Assembly (NCBI GenBank): GCA_902363135.1
Contig: CABIZF010000007.1
Coordinates: forward strand, 102,926 to 166,925
Source: Lachnospiraceae bacterium
GTDB taxonomy: Bacteria > Bacillota > Clostridia > Lachnospirales > Lachnospiraceae
DNA length: 64,000 bases
Reading direction: 5' to 3'
The stretch's first letter is position 1. Each line of letters begins with the position of its first letter. Below the pieces are notes generated by a model. The model ran no database searches and was not told the DNA's origin. It saw nothing but the letters and a program-made list of their open reading frames with translations. Below, one piece after another: positions 7,282 to 16,176 of the stretch. A program made the translations under genes and the position numbers.

Positions 7282-8237
7282 AGCAGATCGACCTAAAAGA
7301 CCAGTATTTTGGTACAGAGATTGAGATGACAGGTATCAGCCGCTATGATGCGGCTGTTGCGATTGGAAGAATGTTCGGAACAGAGCCATATCATATCCGT
7401 TCTTACGATTCATGGTGTGTAAAAGATTCAGATGGAAAAACGTGGAAATTTTCAAGAGACAGCAGTATCGACTGTGAAAGGCTGGCAAATGGTACTGTAA
7501 TAGATGCCGATGGAGATTATTCGACAGAAATGGTATCCCCGAAATTGGAATATTCGGAAATGGGGAAACTCCAGGAAGTGGTGCGGTGTGTCAAAAACGC
7601 AGGTGCTTTTGTCAATTCATCCTGTGGCATGCATGTCCATGTGGACGCATCCAATCATACACCAAGGAGTCTGAAAAATGCACTGACGATCATGTACTGC
7701 AAAGAGGATATTCTGTTCAAAGCCTTAAATGTACAGACGAGAAGGGAAGATGAGTATTGCCAGAAAGTCCGTCCTATGGTATTGGAGAAGATCCGCCGGA
7801 TGCCAAACAGCACCATCACGATGGAAAAATTCAAAAGGGCATGGTATGAGGGAAATGACGGAAGCTCCGAGCATTACAACTGGACAAGGTATTATGCCTT
7901 AAACCTACATGCTGTTTTTTCCAAGGGAACACTGGAATGGCGTTGTTTTGAAAGCACCCTCCATGCAGGAAAAGTCCGGTCGAATATCACACTGGCACTT
8001 GCCATATCCGCACAGGCGATCAACCAATCTTGTACCCATGCAAAAAAGACGGAGATCGGGGATAACCCGGCATTTACGTTCCGCACCTTTCTGCTCCGCC
8101 TCGGATTGATCGGGGACGAATACAAAAATGTGCGGAAGCATCTGCTTGCCAATCTGGACGGGGATAAGGCATGGCGGTATGACAAAAGTACCTATGCCTG
8201 TCTGCAGAATCCAAGACGGACAGATGATGCGAGATAA
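7278..8237 (+). CDS. Amidoligase family protein
   Basis: A 319-residue protein matching the amidoligase family (glutamine-synthetase/GCS-like fold). The first strand FGTEIEMTG (residues 11-19) carries two metal-binding glutamates, CGMHVHVD (about 116-123) gives further ligands, and LNLHAV followed by GTLEWRCFEST (about 205-227) is the conserved Arg/Glu end. The family forms amide bonds between carboxylates and amines with ATP. It starts with GTG overlapping the methyltransferase stop (GTGA), so it is co-translated. The gamma-glutamylcyclotransferase-like gene two places downstream could open such gamma-glutamyl amides. The substrate is unknown; the neighbouring adhesin is one candidate. Confidence 0.85.
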   Translation: MKQIDLKDQYFGTEIEMTGISRYDAAVAIGRMFGTEPYHIRSYDSWCVKDSDGKTWKFSRDSSIDCERLANGTVIDADGDYSTEMVSPKLEYSEMGKLQEVVRCVKNAGAFVNSSCGMHVHVDASNHTPRSLKNALTIMYCKEDILFKALNVQTRREDEYCQKVRPMVLEKIRRMPNSTITMEKFKRAWYEGNDGSSEHYNWTRYYALNLHAVFSKGTLEWRCFESTLHAGKVRSNITLALAISAQAINQSCTHAKKTEIGDNPAFTFRTFLLRLGLIGDEYKNVRKHLLANLDGDKAWRYDKSTYACLQNPRRTDDAR

Positions 8238-8252
8238 CAGAATAATGAGAAC

Positions 8253-8285
8253 AGACAGGCCGGGTGGAAACATCCGGCTGTTCTT
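8253..8285 (+). terminator. GAAA-loop hairpin before the adhesin gene
   Basis: GCCGGGTG, loop GAAA, CATCCGGC (8259-8278) followed by TGTTCTT. It resembles the hairpin at 5938 and probably attenuates transcription between the amidoligase and the adhesin. Confidence 0.6.
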
Positions 8286-8322
8286 ATGCAAAATGAAGAA
8301 AAAGAAGAAAGAGGTAGAAAAC

Positions 8323-11300
8323 ATGAAGAGTAAATATCGATTCAGGCGAATCCTTTCAGGGGTGATGGCGGCAGTCACCATCTTATCCACGGTCATTTCA
8401 CCGCTGACGGTGTATGCTTCGGAAGAGCCGAAAGCGGCGGAACCGCCAGCGTATGAATCCGTAAAGGATCAGCTGGATGAAAATGAAGTGGTAAAAGCCA
8501 CCGATCTGGAGCTGGAAGTCGGACAGGACTTTGATGTTTCCACGGATTTTACAAATTTGGAAATCAAGGACGAAAGCAAAGTCAAAGTGACATTCCAGAA
8601 AGCAGAGAATGACGCCGGGGAGAACTTCAGCACCAGCCATGCAGACACTTACCATGCCGTTTATTATGTGGAGCCAGTCAACCAGAACCACCCGGTTTAT
8701 CAGATTGGGAGAAACCTGATCGTAAAAGAGCCTGTGACAGCAGCTCAGAGTGAACCGCAGACAGAACAGGCAGTTACCGAAGAGGATACAGGTTCTGATG
8801 ATGAGGAAGCTGCCTCGCAGGAAGAAACTGAGACAGTGCCTGTAGAAACAGAAATTGTTGAGCCGGAGACAGCTGAATCTGAAACAGAAGAACCGGAAGA
8901 AACAGAACCCGAATTTCAGGGTGGACTTTCTGAATCTGAGTTTGATGCCGCATTAGAGGAAGCCGAAACAGAAAATACAACCGATAAAGAATCCGGGCTG
9001 ACACTCAGCGATGTTCTGGAGCAGGCAGGGGAACAGGATATTGACCTTATGGCAATGGAAGATGGGGAAACCGTTTCTTTCACCGCAGTCAATACCAGTA
9101 CAAGAGCAACACAGGATGTAGATGTGACAAGAGGGACTGCATACTATTATGCAGACTACGGTCTGGGTTCTTATGTAACCTATAAATATACCGTAAAATT
9201 TGGAAACGTGTCTGCAACTGCCTACTGTGTGCAGCCGTCAAAAGCAGGACCTGGGGATGGTGTTTATAAGATCACCAAACTGGGTGACAGCAAAGCACTG
9301 GCAAAAGTATGCTACTACGGCACAAAAGCATCCGGCGAAAATGGATTTTTCTCAGAGAAACATCCTGATTTTTCCGCTGGAAAACAGTTTATCATTGTCC
9401 ATCTGGCTGCGTCTTATGCCAATAACAGTAGTGACGCTTTTTCCGGTACGAATGCAACCGGACAGGCTCTGGCAATGGAACTCTACAATTATTGCATGAG
9501 CCAGCCGGAGATACCGGAAGTGGACATGAGTTTCTCCAATGCAGATGTTACCGCATATATCAGCGGCAACAGCCAGAGAACAGAAGAGATCACCTTTAAG
9601 GCATCCGAACTGCAGACCATCACCATGAAACTGCCTTCCGGTGTCAAACTGCATAATGTGACAACGGGAAAAACAAGCAGTGCAGGTGCATCCGTGGAGA
9701 TCTGCGGCGGTACCAAATTCTACTTATCTGCACCGCTGACACAGGCAGTGGATGTCAAAGGGGAATGGTCTGTTACCATGAAGGGAAGCATCATCAAAGA
9801 CTATTCCGCTTACAAGATCACAACCGGAAGCGAGACACAGGACCTTGCCCTGGTATTTGGCGAGGGCGTGACCGATGAGAAGTATGTAGATTTTAAAGTG
9901 TCATGGGTAAAACAGGCAACTCTGGAGATCGTAAAGAAGGACCGCAAGAGCAACAAAGCCATCGCAGGTGCAGTTTATGGCGTTTACAGTGACAAGGATG
10001 GAAAGAACTTGATCACAAAGATGCCGGCCACAGATGCCAACGGAGCTTCCAGCGTTACGATCACCAAAACACAGGATACCGTATACCTGAAAGAGATCTC
10101 CGTACCAAACGGATATCTGCTGGATACCAAAGCCTACGATGTGAAACTGGTCATCGGAGATACTGTAAAACAAACCGTTACCGATGCAGAGCAGATGGCA
10201 AGCCTGACTGTTTATAAATTAGGAGAAGTCCTGACCGGAGCAAAGGTAACTGATGATGGTGTTTCCTTTGTTTATACCGAGCAGAAACAGAAGAGTGCGG
10301 TTTACAATGTTTATGCCGCAGCGGATATTGTATCCGCAGACGGAACCGTCATTTATAAAAAAGACGCACTGGTCAAAGCCGGACTTACTACCGGGGATGA
10401 CGGAAGTGTCACACTGGATAATCTATATCTGGGAAAATATGTGGTAAAAGAAATGCAGGCACCACAAAATCTGATATGCACAGGCGAAAGCCAGGAAATC
10501 ACCCTTTCCTATGCCGGAAGCAATGTGGAGAAGGTCATGGGAAGCGTGACATTCAAAAATGACCGCCAAAAAGCAAGCGTAAGCGTATACAAACAGGATA
10601 AGGAAACCAGGAAATACCTTCCGGGCGGCACTTATGGCCTGTATGCCGGAAACGACATCAAAGCAGCGGACGGAACCGTTGTGGTCAAAAAAGATACCCT
10701 CATTGAGAAGGTAGTGACCGGAACAGACGGAAAAGCCGTATATCAGGCAGACCTGCCGATCGCTAACAGCTACTACATGAAAGAGGTTTCTGCACCGGCC
10801 GGATATACCAGAAACAGTGAGGATGTGTACTCTTTTACGTTCCAGTACACCACAGACAAAGAGGCAACCGTTTCTTTCAGCCACACGTTCCAGAACGAGC
10901 GTGTCAATGCGAAGATCAAACTGGTAAAAGAGGATTCCGAAACCGGAAAGACCGCACAGGGAGATGCAACCCTTGAGGGTGCGGTTTACGGACTGTATGC
11001 CCGTGAGGATATCGTTCATCCGGATGGACAGACAGGTGTCCTTTACCCGGCAGGAACGCAGATTGCAACCCTGACTACGGATACAGAGGGAAATGCAGAA
11101 GTCGCAGACCTCTATCTCGGAAAGTATTACGTGAAAGAACTGACTCCGCCTGTCGGATATCTGACAGACACGGAAGAACATGATCTGGAGTGTAATGACG
11201 AGGGAGATCTGGTTCAGACGGTAGAACGTACCGCAACTTCTCTGGAAGATGTGATCAAACAGCCGTTCCAGGTCATTAAAGCAGCCAACAATGGTAAGAC

Positions 11301-14300
11301 CGATGCCGATCTGTTAAAAGGTGTGGGATTCAGTGCATATCTGGAGAGCAGCCTGAAGAAAAATAAGGACGGTTCCTATGACTTTGCATCTGCTACTCCG
11401 GTCGTGCTGACCGCAGACGGACAGACAGAAATGTTCACGGATGAGCGTGGATATGCATGCTCCATTCCGCTTGCATACGGAACCTACATTGTAAGGGAGA
11501 CCACCACACCGCACAACTTCAAACCAGTCGATGACTTTAAGGTTGTGATCTCGGAAAACAATCCGGATCAGCCGCAGGTATGGCGTGTGCTTCTGGACGA
11601 AGAGTTTGAAGCAAAATTAAAGATCGTCAAAAAAGATGACGAGACAAAGAAATCTGTCCTGGTTCCGAATACCGAGTTTAAAGTATACAATCTGGATAAC
11701 AAGAAATATGTGGAACAGGTGACCACCTACCCATCTACTACGGTACATAAATCTTATTTTACGGATGAGAATGGATACCTGATCCTGCCACAGAATCTGG
11801 CTTGTGGAAATTACCGCATCGAAGAAGTGACTGCACCGGATGGATACACCCACAGTGCCAATACCGTGGAAATCAAGGTAGACAGCGATACCGCATACCA
11901 GGAAGATCCGGTCAGCGGTGACTTGATCATCGAGGTGGAATTCGAGAACCACCCGGCAAAAGGCAGACTGACCATCCACAAGGAAGGAGAAGTAGTCAAA
12001 GGTTTTGACAAGGATTTCACCTATGAGGAAGCCAGCCTTGCAGGAGCCGTGTTTGAGGTTTATGCCGCAGAAGATATCTATACCGCAGACCATCAGAAAG
12101 ATGAGAACGGCAACCGTTATCTGGAATATGCCAAAGACACACTGGTGGCAACGGTGACAACTGATGAAACCGGAAGTGCCGTAATCGAGAATCTTCCGCT
12201 CGGAACATACCGGGTAGAAGAGAAAAAAGCACCGGAAGGCTACACCTGGAATGCCAAAGGGGAAGAGGTAACCTTTACCTATGCCGGACAGGATACCCCG
12301 GTCGTAGACGAAGAAGTGACATTTAAAAATGAACGCCAGAAAGTAAGCATCACCGTGGAAAAACAGGACGCAGAAACCGGAAGCGTGGTAGCCGGAGCTG
12401 TATTTGGACTTTACAATAAGAAGGAAATCAAATCAGGCAACAAGGTCATCGTGAAAGCAGATACCTTATTACAGGAGATCACAAGCGATGAAAAAGGACA
12501 GGCACACTTTACCCTGGACCTGCCGCTTGGAACTTATTATGTAAAAGAGATTTCCGCACCGGACGGTTTTGTATCCTCTGATGAGGTACTGGAATTTGAT
12601 GCCACCTATCAGGGGCAGGACATTCCGACCATCAAGCTGAAATCTGTGAAGAAGAACCAGCCGACCACCATCGAGATGACCAAATCCGATCTGACCACAG
12701 GCGTAGAGCTGAACGGGGCATCCCTTTCTGTTCTGGACAAGGATGGAAATGTGATCGACAGCTGGACTTCCGTAAAGGATGAGCCTCATGTGATCAAATA
12801 TCTGACTGTTGGAAAAACTTATATCCTCCGTGAATCCCTTGCACCGCTTGGTTATTTAAAGACCACAGATGTGGAATTCACCGTTCAGGATACCGCAGAA
12901 GTACAGAAAGTGGAAATGAAAGACGATGTGCCGAAAGCACTGCTGATCGTAAACAAGAAGGGTGAATTCCTTGATAAGATCACCCTGCTGGACAATGTCA
13001 AAGGCGTTGTAGAGCATCTGTTTGAGTACATCACAGGAAGCCTGTCAGACGTTACCTTTGAGATTTACGCTGCAGAGGATATCAAAGCAGCCGATGGCGT
13101 AAGCCCGGATTACTATTCCAAAGATGAGCTGGTAGCAACTGTGACAACGGACGCAAACGGCATTGCAGAAGTATCTGATCTTCCGGTTGGAAAATACTAT
13201 GTCAAAGAGGTCGGCACAGCATATGGTTACGTCCTGGATGATGAACCACGATATGTAGATCTTTCCTACCGTGACCAGGATACCCCTGTTGTCGTATACG
13301 ATGAGGACTGGCAGAACAACCGCCAGAAGGTAAAAGTGAACGTCCTGAAGAAAGAAAAGGATACCGACCGTGTATTAAAAGGCGGCATCTTTGGTTTGTA
13401 CACCAGAAACGATATCCTGTCCGCATCTGGAAAGGTGCTGATGGAGGCCGATACCCTGATCGAATTAAAAACAACGGATGCAGATGGAAAGATTTCCTTT
13501 ATTGCAGACCTGCCGATTGACGGAACCTATTATGTGAAGGAGCTGTATGCACCGGATGGATTTGTCACCACCGGAGAAGAACAGGAATTTGTTTTTGAGT
13601 ACCAGGGAGACAAAGAAGCAGAAGTGTCCTATGAGTTCGTATTTGAAGATGAGCCGACAACCGTGGAACTTTCCAAAACCGATCTGACCACAGGCGAGGA
13701 ACTGCCGGGAGCCAGATTACAGCTGACGGATGAAAACGGGGCTGTTGTTGAGGAATGGACATCCACCAAGGAGCCGCACATCATCAAAGAACTGGTTGTA
13801 GGAAAATCGTACACCCTGACAGAAACCAAGCCGGCCGATGGATATGCCACTGCGGAAAGCATCACATTCACCGTGGAGAATACTGTAGAGATCCAGAAAC
13901 AGATAATGGAAGATGACGTGACCAAAGTGGAGATTAGCAAAACGGATATTACCGGAGATACTGAGATCGAAGGAGCCAAACTGACCATCACAGATGAAAA
14001 TGGCAATATCGTAGAAACCTGGACTTCCGGTAAAGAGCCGCATTATATCGAAAAACTTCCAATCGGTAAATACACCCTGAAAGAAGAGCAGGCTCCAAAC
14101 GGTTATGTCGTTTCGGAAGAGATCACCTTCGAGGTGGCAGACACCGCAGAGATCCAGAAGGTAGCCATGAAAGATGATACCGCAAAGGGACGTCTGATCA
14201 TTGAGAAAACGGACAAGGATACCGGAGCTGCACTGAAAGGTGCGGAATTTGAATTGAGGGATGCCGATGGCAAAGTGGTAGAAACCCTGACCACTGATGA

Positions 14301-14652
14301 AAACGGTCATGCAACCAGCGGACTGCTTGCAATCGGAACTTATAAGGATGGCAAATTTGATAAGGCAGCCACTTATTATCTGGATGAGACCAAAGCACCG
14401 GAAGGATATCAGCTGGATGAGACCAAGCATGAAGTGACATTTACTTATGTAGATGACAAAACCCCAGTGATTGAAGTCATCCAGAAAGTGACGAACGAGA
14501 AGCTGCCGGAGGACACCTCGTCTGTAAGTAACCCGAAAACAGGCGATGACACCAACCTCTGGATTCCGGCCCTGTGCCTGATCCTTTCCACAGGCGGTCT
14601 GATCGGCATGGGTGTGGCATCCAGAAGAAAGAAGAAAAAAGGGGGCAGATAG
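8323..14652 (+). CDS. Giant NPKTG-anchored adhesin: thioester (TQXA-like) domain plus about 14 SpaA/CnaB repeats
   Basis: A 2109-residue secreted surface protein. Residues 1-32 are a signal peptide (basic MKSKYRFRR, hydrophobic core, AxA-like VYASEE). Residues 120-290 are acidic E/T/P-rich linker. Residues 290-390 resemble a thioester domain: AYCVQP (Cys near 301) and KQFIIVHLAASY (Gln near 354), able to bond covalently to host ligands. From about 530 to 2060 come some 14 CnaB/SpaA prealbumin-like modules. Each starts like VxKxDxETGxxLxGAxFxLY and ends with an E-containing strand such as VTFKNERQK, giving internal isopeptide bonds. The end is NPKTG, a membrane span and KKKKGGR: a sortase signal. 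ATG at 8323 is chosen for GAGGT and the signal peptide; the upstream frame to 8128 overlaps the amidoligase. A sortase follows two genes on. Confidence 0.92.
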   Translation: MKSKYRFRRILSGVMAAVTILSTVISPLTVYASEEPKAAEPPAYESVKDQLDENEVVKATDLELEVGQDFDVSTDFTNLEIKDESKVKVTFQKAENDAGENFSTSHADTYHAVYYVEPVNQNHPVYQIGRNLIVKEPVTAAQSEPQTEQAVTEEDTGSDDEEAASQEETETVPVETEIVEPETAESETEEPEETEPEFQGGLSESEFDAALEEAETENTTDKESGLTLSDVLEQAGEQDIDLMAMEDGETVSFTAVNTSTRATQDVDVTRGTAYYYADYGLGSYVTYKYTVKFGNVSATAYCVQPSKAGPGDGVYKITKLGDSKALAKVCYYGTKASGENGFFSEKHPDFSAGKQFIIVHLAASYANNSSDAFSGTNATGQALAMELYNYCMSQPEIPEVDMSFSNADVTAYISGNSQRTEEITFKASELQTITMKLPSGVKLHNVTTGKTSSAGASVEICGGTKFYLSAPLTQAVDVKGEWSVTMKGSIIKDYSAYKITTGSETQDLALVFGEGVTDEKYVDFKVSWVKQATLEIVKKDRKSNKAIAGAVYGVYSDKDGKNLITKMPATDANGASSVTITKTQDTVYLKEISVPNGYLLDTKAYDVKLVIGDTVKQTVTDAEQMASLTVYKLGEVLTGAKVTDDGVSFVYTEQKQKSAVYNVYAAADIVSADGTVIYKKDALVKAGLTTGDDGSVTLDNLYLGKYVVKEMQAPQNLICTGESQEITLSYAGSNVEKVMGSVTFKNDRQKASVSVYKQDKETRKYLPGGTYGLYAGNDIKAADGTVVVKKDTLIEKVVTGTDGKAVYQADLPIANSYYMKEVSAPAGYTRNSEDVYSFTFQYTTDKEATVSFSHTFQNERVNAKIKLVKEDSETGKTAQGDATLEGAVYGLYAREDIVHPDGQTGVLYPAGTQIATLTTDTEGNAEVADLYLGKYYVKELTPPVGYLTDTEEHDLECNDEGDLVQTVERTATSLEDVIKQPFQVIKAANNGKTDADLLKGVGFSAYLESSLKKNKDGSYDFASATPVVLTADGQTEMFTDERGYACSIPLAYGTYIVRETTTPHNFKPVDDFKVVISENNPDQPQVWRVLLDEEFEAKLKIVKKDDETKKSVLVPNTEFKVYNLDNKKYVEQVTTYPSTTVHKSYFTDENGYLILPQNLACGNYRIEEVTAPDGYTHSANTVEIKVDSDTAYQEDPVSGDLIIEVEFENHPAKGRLTIHKEGEVVKGFDKDFTYEEASLAGAVFEVYAAEDIYTADHQKDENGNRYLEYAKDTLVATVTTDETGSAVIENLPLGTYRVEEKKAPEGYTWNAKGEEVTFTYAGQDTPVVDEEVTFKNERQKVSITVEKQDAETGSVVAGAVFGLYNKKEIKSGNKVIVKADTLLQEITSDEKGQAHFTLDLPLGTYYVKEISAPDGFVSSDEVLEFDATYQGQDIPTIKLKSVKKNQPTTIEMTKSDLTTGVELNGASLSVLDKDGNVIDSWTSVKDEPHVIKYLTVGKTYILRESLAPLGYLKTTDVEFTVQDTAEVQKVEMKDDVPKALLIVNKKGEFLDKITLLDNVKGVVEHLFEYITGSLSDVTFEIYAAEDIKAADGVSPDYYSKDELVATVTTDANGIAEVSDLPVGKYYVKEVGTAYGYVLDDEPRYVDLSYRDQDTPVVVYDEDWQNNRQKVKVNVLKKEKDTDRVLKGGIFGLYTRNDILSASGKVLMEADTLIELKTTDADGKISFIADLPIDGTYYVKELYAPDGFVTTGEEQEFVFEYQGDKEAEVSYEFVFEDEPTTVELSKTDLTTGEELPGARLQLTDENGAVVEEWTSTKEPHIIKELVVGKSYTLTETKPADGYATAESITFTVENTVEIQKQIMEDDVTKVEISKTDITGDTEIEGAKLTITDENGNIVETWTSGKEPHYIEKLPIGKYTLKEEQAPNGYVVSEEITFEVADTAEIQKVAMKDDTAKGRLIIEKTDKDTGAALKGAEFELRDADGKVVETLTTDENGHATSGLLAIGTYKDGKFDKAATYYLDETKAPEGYQLDETKHEVTFTYVDDKTPVIEVIQKVTNEKLPEDTSSVSNPKTGDDTNLWIPALCLILSTGGLIGMGVASRRKKKKGGR

Positions 14653-14653
14653 G

Positions 14654-15148
14654 CTGAAACAATTATATTTTGCGTATGGAAGCAACATGGATCTGGACCA
14701 GATGGCATATCGGTGCCCAAAGGCGGAGGTGGTAGAAACCGTCCGCCTGGAGGGGTATCGGCTGACCTTTGCAGCCGCAGGAAGCGGTCTTGCCACCATC
14801 TTCCCGGAAGAGGGAAGCCATGTGGACGGCGTCCTCTGGTCACTGACCGGGGACTGCGAAAAGAGCCTGGATCTTTATGAAGGCTATCCTGATTTTTACG
14901 ACAAACAGGAAATCACCGTCAAGAATAAAGGCGGAAGAGAGATCAAAGCCATTGTCTATATCATGACAAAAGATTACATGCAGAACTTTAATCCGCCCGG
15001 ACGGTCGTACCTGACCGGAATCTTAAAGGGTTGCAGGCAGAATCAGATCCCAACAGAACCAATCCTGAAAACAGCAAGGAAACCGCCTGTGCCGGGACAG
15101 ACACAGAAGAGTCAGCCAAAGAAGAGAAAAGCCGGACAGGAACGATGA
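14654..15148 (+). CDS. Gamma-glutamylcyclotransferase (AIG2-like) family protein
   Basis: A 164-residue protein. The family substrate loop YGSN is at residues 8-11 (FAYGSNMDLDQM) and the catalytic glutamate fits LDLYEGY (E76), as in human GGCT. The family releases 5-oxoproline from gamma-glutamyl compounds. The last 35 residues are basic and disordered. No ATG, GTG or TTG lies close before YGSN; a CTG at 14654, 8 nt after GGGGG and 1 nt after the adhesin stop, is the likely start by reinitiation. The ATG at 14612 would overlap the adhesin by 41 nt. It stands between adhesin and sortase, so it may act on a modification of the adhesin or peptidoglycan. It overlaps the sortase start by ATGA. Confidence 0.82.
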   Translation: MKQLYFAYGSNMDLDQMAYRCPKAEVVETVRLEGYRLTFAAAGSGLATIFPEEGSHVDGVLWSLTGDCEKSLDLYEGYPDFYDKQEITVKNKGGREIKAIVYIMTKDYMQNFNPPGRSYLTGILKGCRQNQIPTEPILKTARKPPVPGQTQKSQPKKRKAGQER

Positions 15149-15942
15149 AAATCGTGAAAAAACTTTTTCAAGCGGTATGTCTTGCTGCTCTTTTCTTAAG
15201 TGCCGGATTTCTGATTTACCACATGGTATATCTTCCAATGGAAAACAAAAAGCTGGTGGCAGAGCTGAAAGGGAATTTCCCGGAGCCGGAAGCTCCGGGA
15301 GCCTCAGGCTCTGAAAAGAAAGACCAACCAGCTGGAAGAAAATGCCCGGTGGCTACGGTAGACCTTGTTACTCTTCGGAAACAATACCTGGATGTGCAGG
15401 GATGGCTGACGATACCAGATACCGGAATCGATTACCCGGTGCTTCAGTCCGAACAGGAGAATGGGGAGTTTTACCTGAAACGGAATTACAAAAAGGAATA
15501 TGACATCAACGGAAGCCTGTTTTTACAGGCAGACTGCAAAGTGTCTGAAAGTCGGAACCTTATCATTTACGGTCACAACATGAACAGTGGGGCAATGTTC
15601 GGAAATCTGGACTTCTATGCAGATGAAACATATTATCAGGAGCATCCCTTTGCTTATCTTCAGACAGAGGATAGCATTCAGGAATATCGAATTGTCACGG
15701 TGCTGAAAGCAGACAGGAATTTGTTCCCATTCCAGCAGAAACTCGCAGATGCGGAGGCAGTGCAGGAATATTTAAAAGCAGCTAAGCAGAGGGAAGTGTT
15801 CGAAACCGGGGATGATTACCTGAAGTGTATATACGATAAGGTTTTGACGCTCGTCACGTGTTCATATGAATGGAGCGGTGCCAGGAACATCGTCCTGGCG
15901 GTGCCGGTTTCCGGGGCAGTGTGGAGTCAGAAGTGTTCGTAA
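15145..15942 (+). CDS. srtB: Class B sortase
   Basis: A 265-residue protein with an N-terminal membrane anchor (residues 7-27). The sortase fold follows: GWLTIPDTGIDYPVLQ, then catalytic His144 in YGHNM, Cys239 in TLVTCSYEW and Arg247 in SGARNIVLAV. The spacing and the TCSYEW form are those of class B enzymes. It is a membrane transpeptidase that links cleaved sorting signals to peptidoglycan. The adhesin with NPKTG is its obvious substrate. Many class B enzymes in Clostridia accept (S/N)PxTG-like signals. It starts inside the stop of the preceding gene (ATGA). Confidence 0.92.
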   Translation: MKIVKKLFQAVCLAALFLSAGFLIYHMVYLPMENKKLVAELKGNFPEPEAPGASGSEKKDQPAGRKCPVATVDLVTLRKQYLDVQGWLTIPDTGIDYPVLQSEQENGEFYLKRNYKKEYDINGSLFLQADCKVSESRNLIIYGHNMNSGAMFGNLDFYADETYYQEHPFAYLQTEDSIQEYRIVTVLKADRNLFPFQQKLADAEAVQEYLKAAKQREVFETGDDYLKCIYDKVLTLVTCSYEWSGARNIVLAVPVSGAVWSQKCS

Positions 15943-15971
15943 GTACCAGAAAAGTGCAGAAAATGAGACAA
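15941..15971 (+). repeat. 31-bp direct repeat, copy 1
   Basis: AAGTACCAGAAAAGTGCAGA followed by AAATGAGACAA begins at the sortase stop codon. It is repeated with two changes 121 bp downstream. Confidence 0.75.
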
Positions 15972-16061
15972 ATAATGACCGCACGGGCAGGGATGTGTTC
16001 AAAACAGGGGGATTATGTAAGGGTGTGCATTGGTAGTATTTAGGTTGAAAAAAGTGTCTGA

Positions 16062-16092
16062 AAGTACCAGAAAAGTGCAGAATGTGAGACAA
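16062..16092 (+). repeat. 31-bp direct repeat, copy 2
   Basis: Same unit as 15941-15971, with 29 of 31 bases identical. The gap between the two has no convincing gene (frame 16030-16176 continues metK upstream but lacks a ribosome site). Possible protein-binding iterons in the metK leader. Confidence 0.75.
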
Positions 16093-16176
16093 CTTATAAC
16101 CCAGATCCGGCAGAAAGTGTTCCAGAAAGGAGCGTTTCCTGCCGTTATTATTTACTTGGAAAGGATGGTAACGATT

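Noticed and set aside
8128..8322. Extension of the adhesin to the in-frame ATG at 8128
   Set aside because: It would overlap the amidoligase gene and a hairpin and bury the signal peptide; ATG 8323 has GAGGT at the right distance.
13717..14799. Minus-strand open frames across the adhesin (up to 360 codons)
   Set aside because: Shadows of repetitive codons in the SpaA/CnaB repeats. The plus strand has a signal peptide, domains and a sorting signal.
16030..16176. N-terminal extension of metK from 16030
   Set aside because: The extension is unlike the family, covers the second 31-bp repeat and lacks a ribosome site; the ATG at 16177 fits all known MetK starts.
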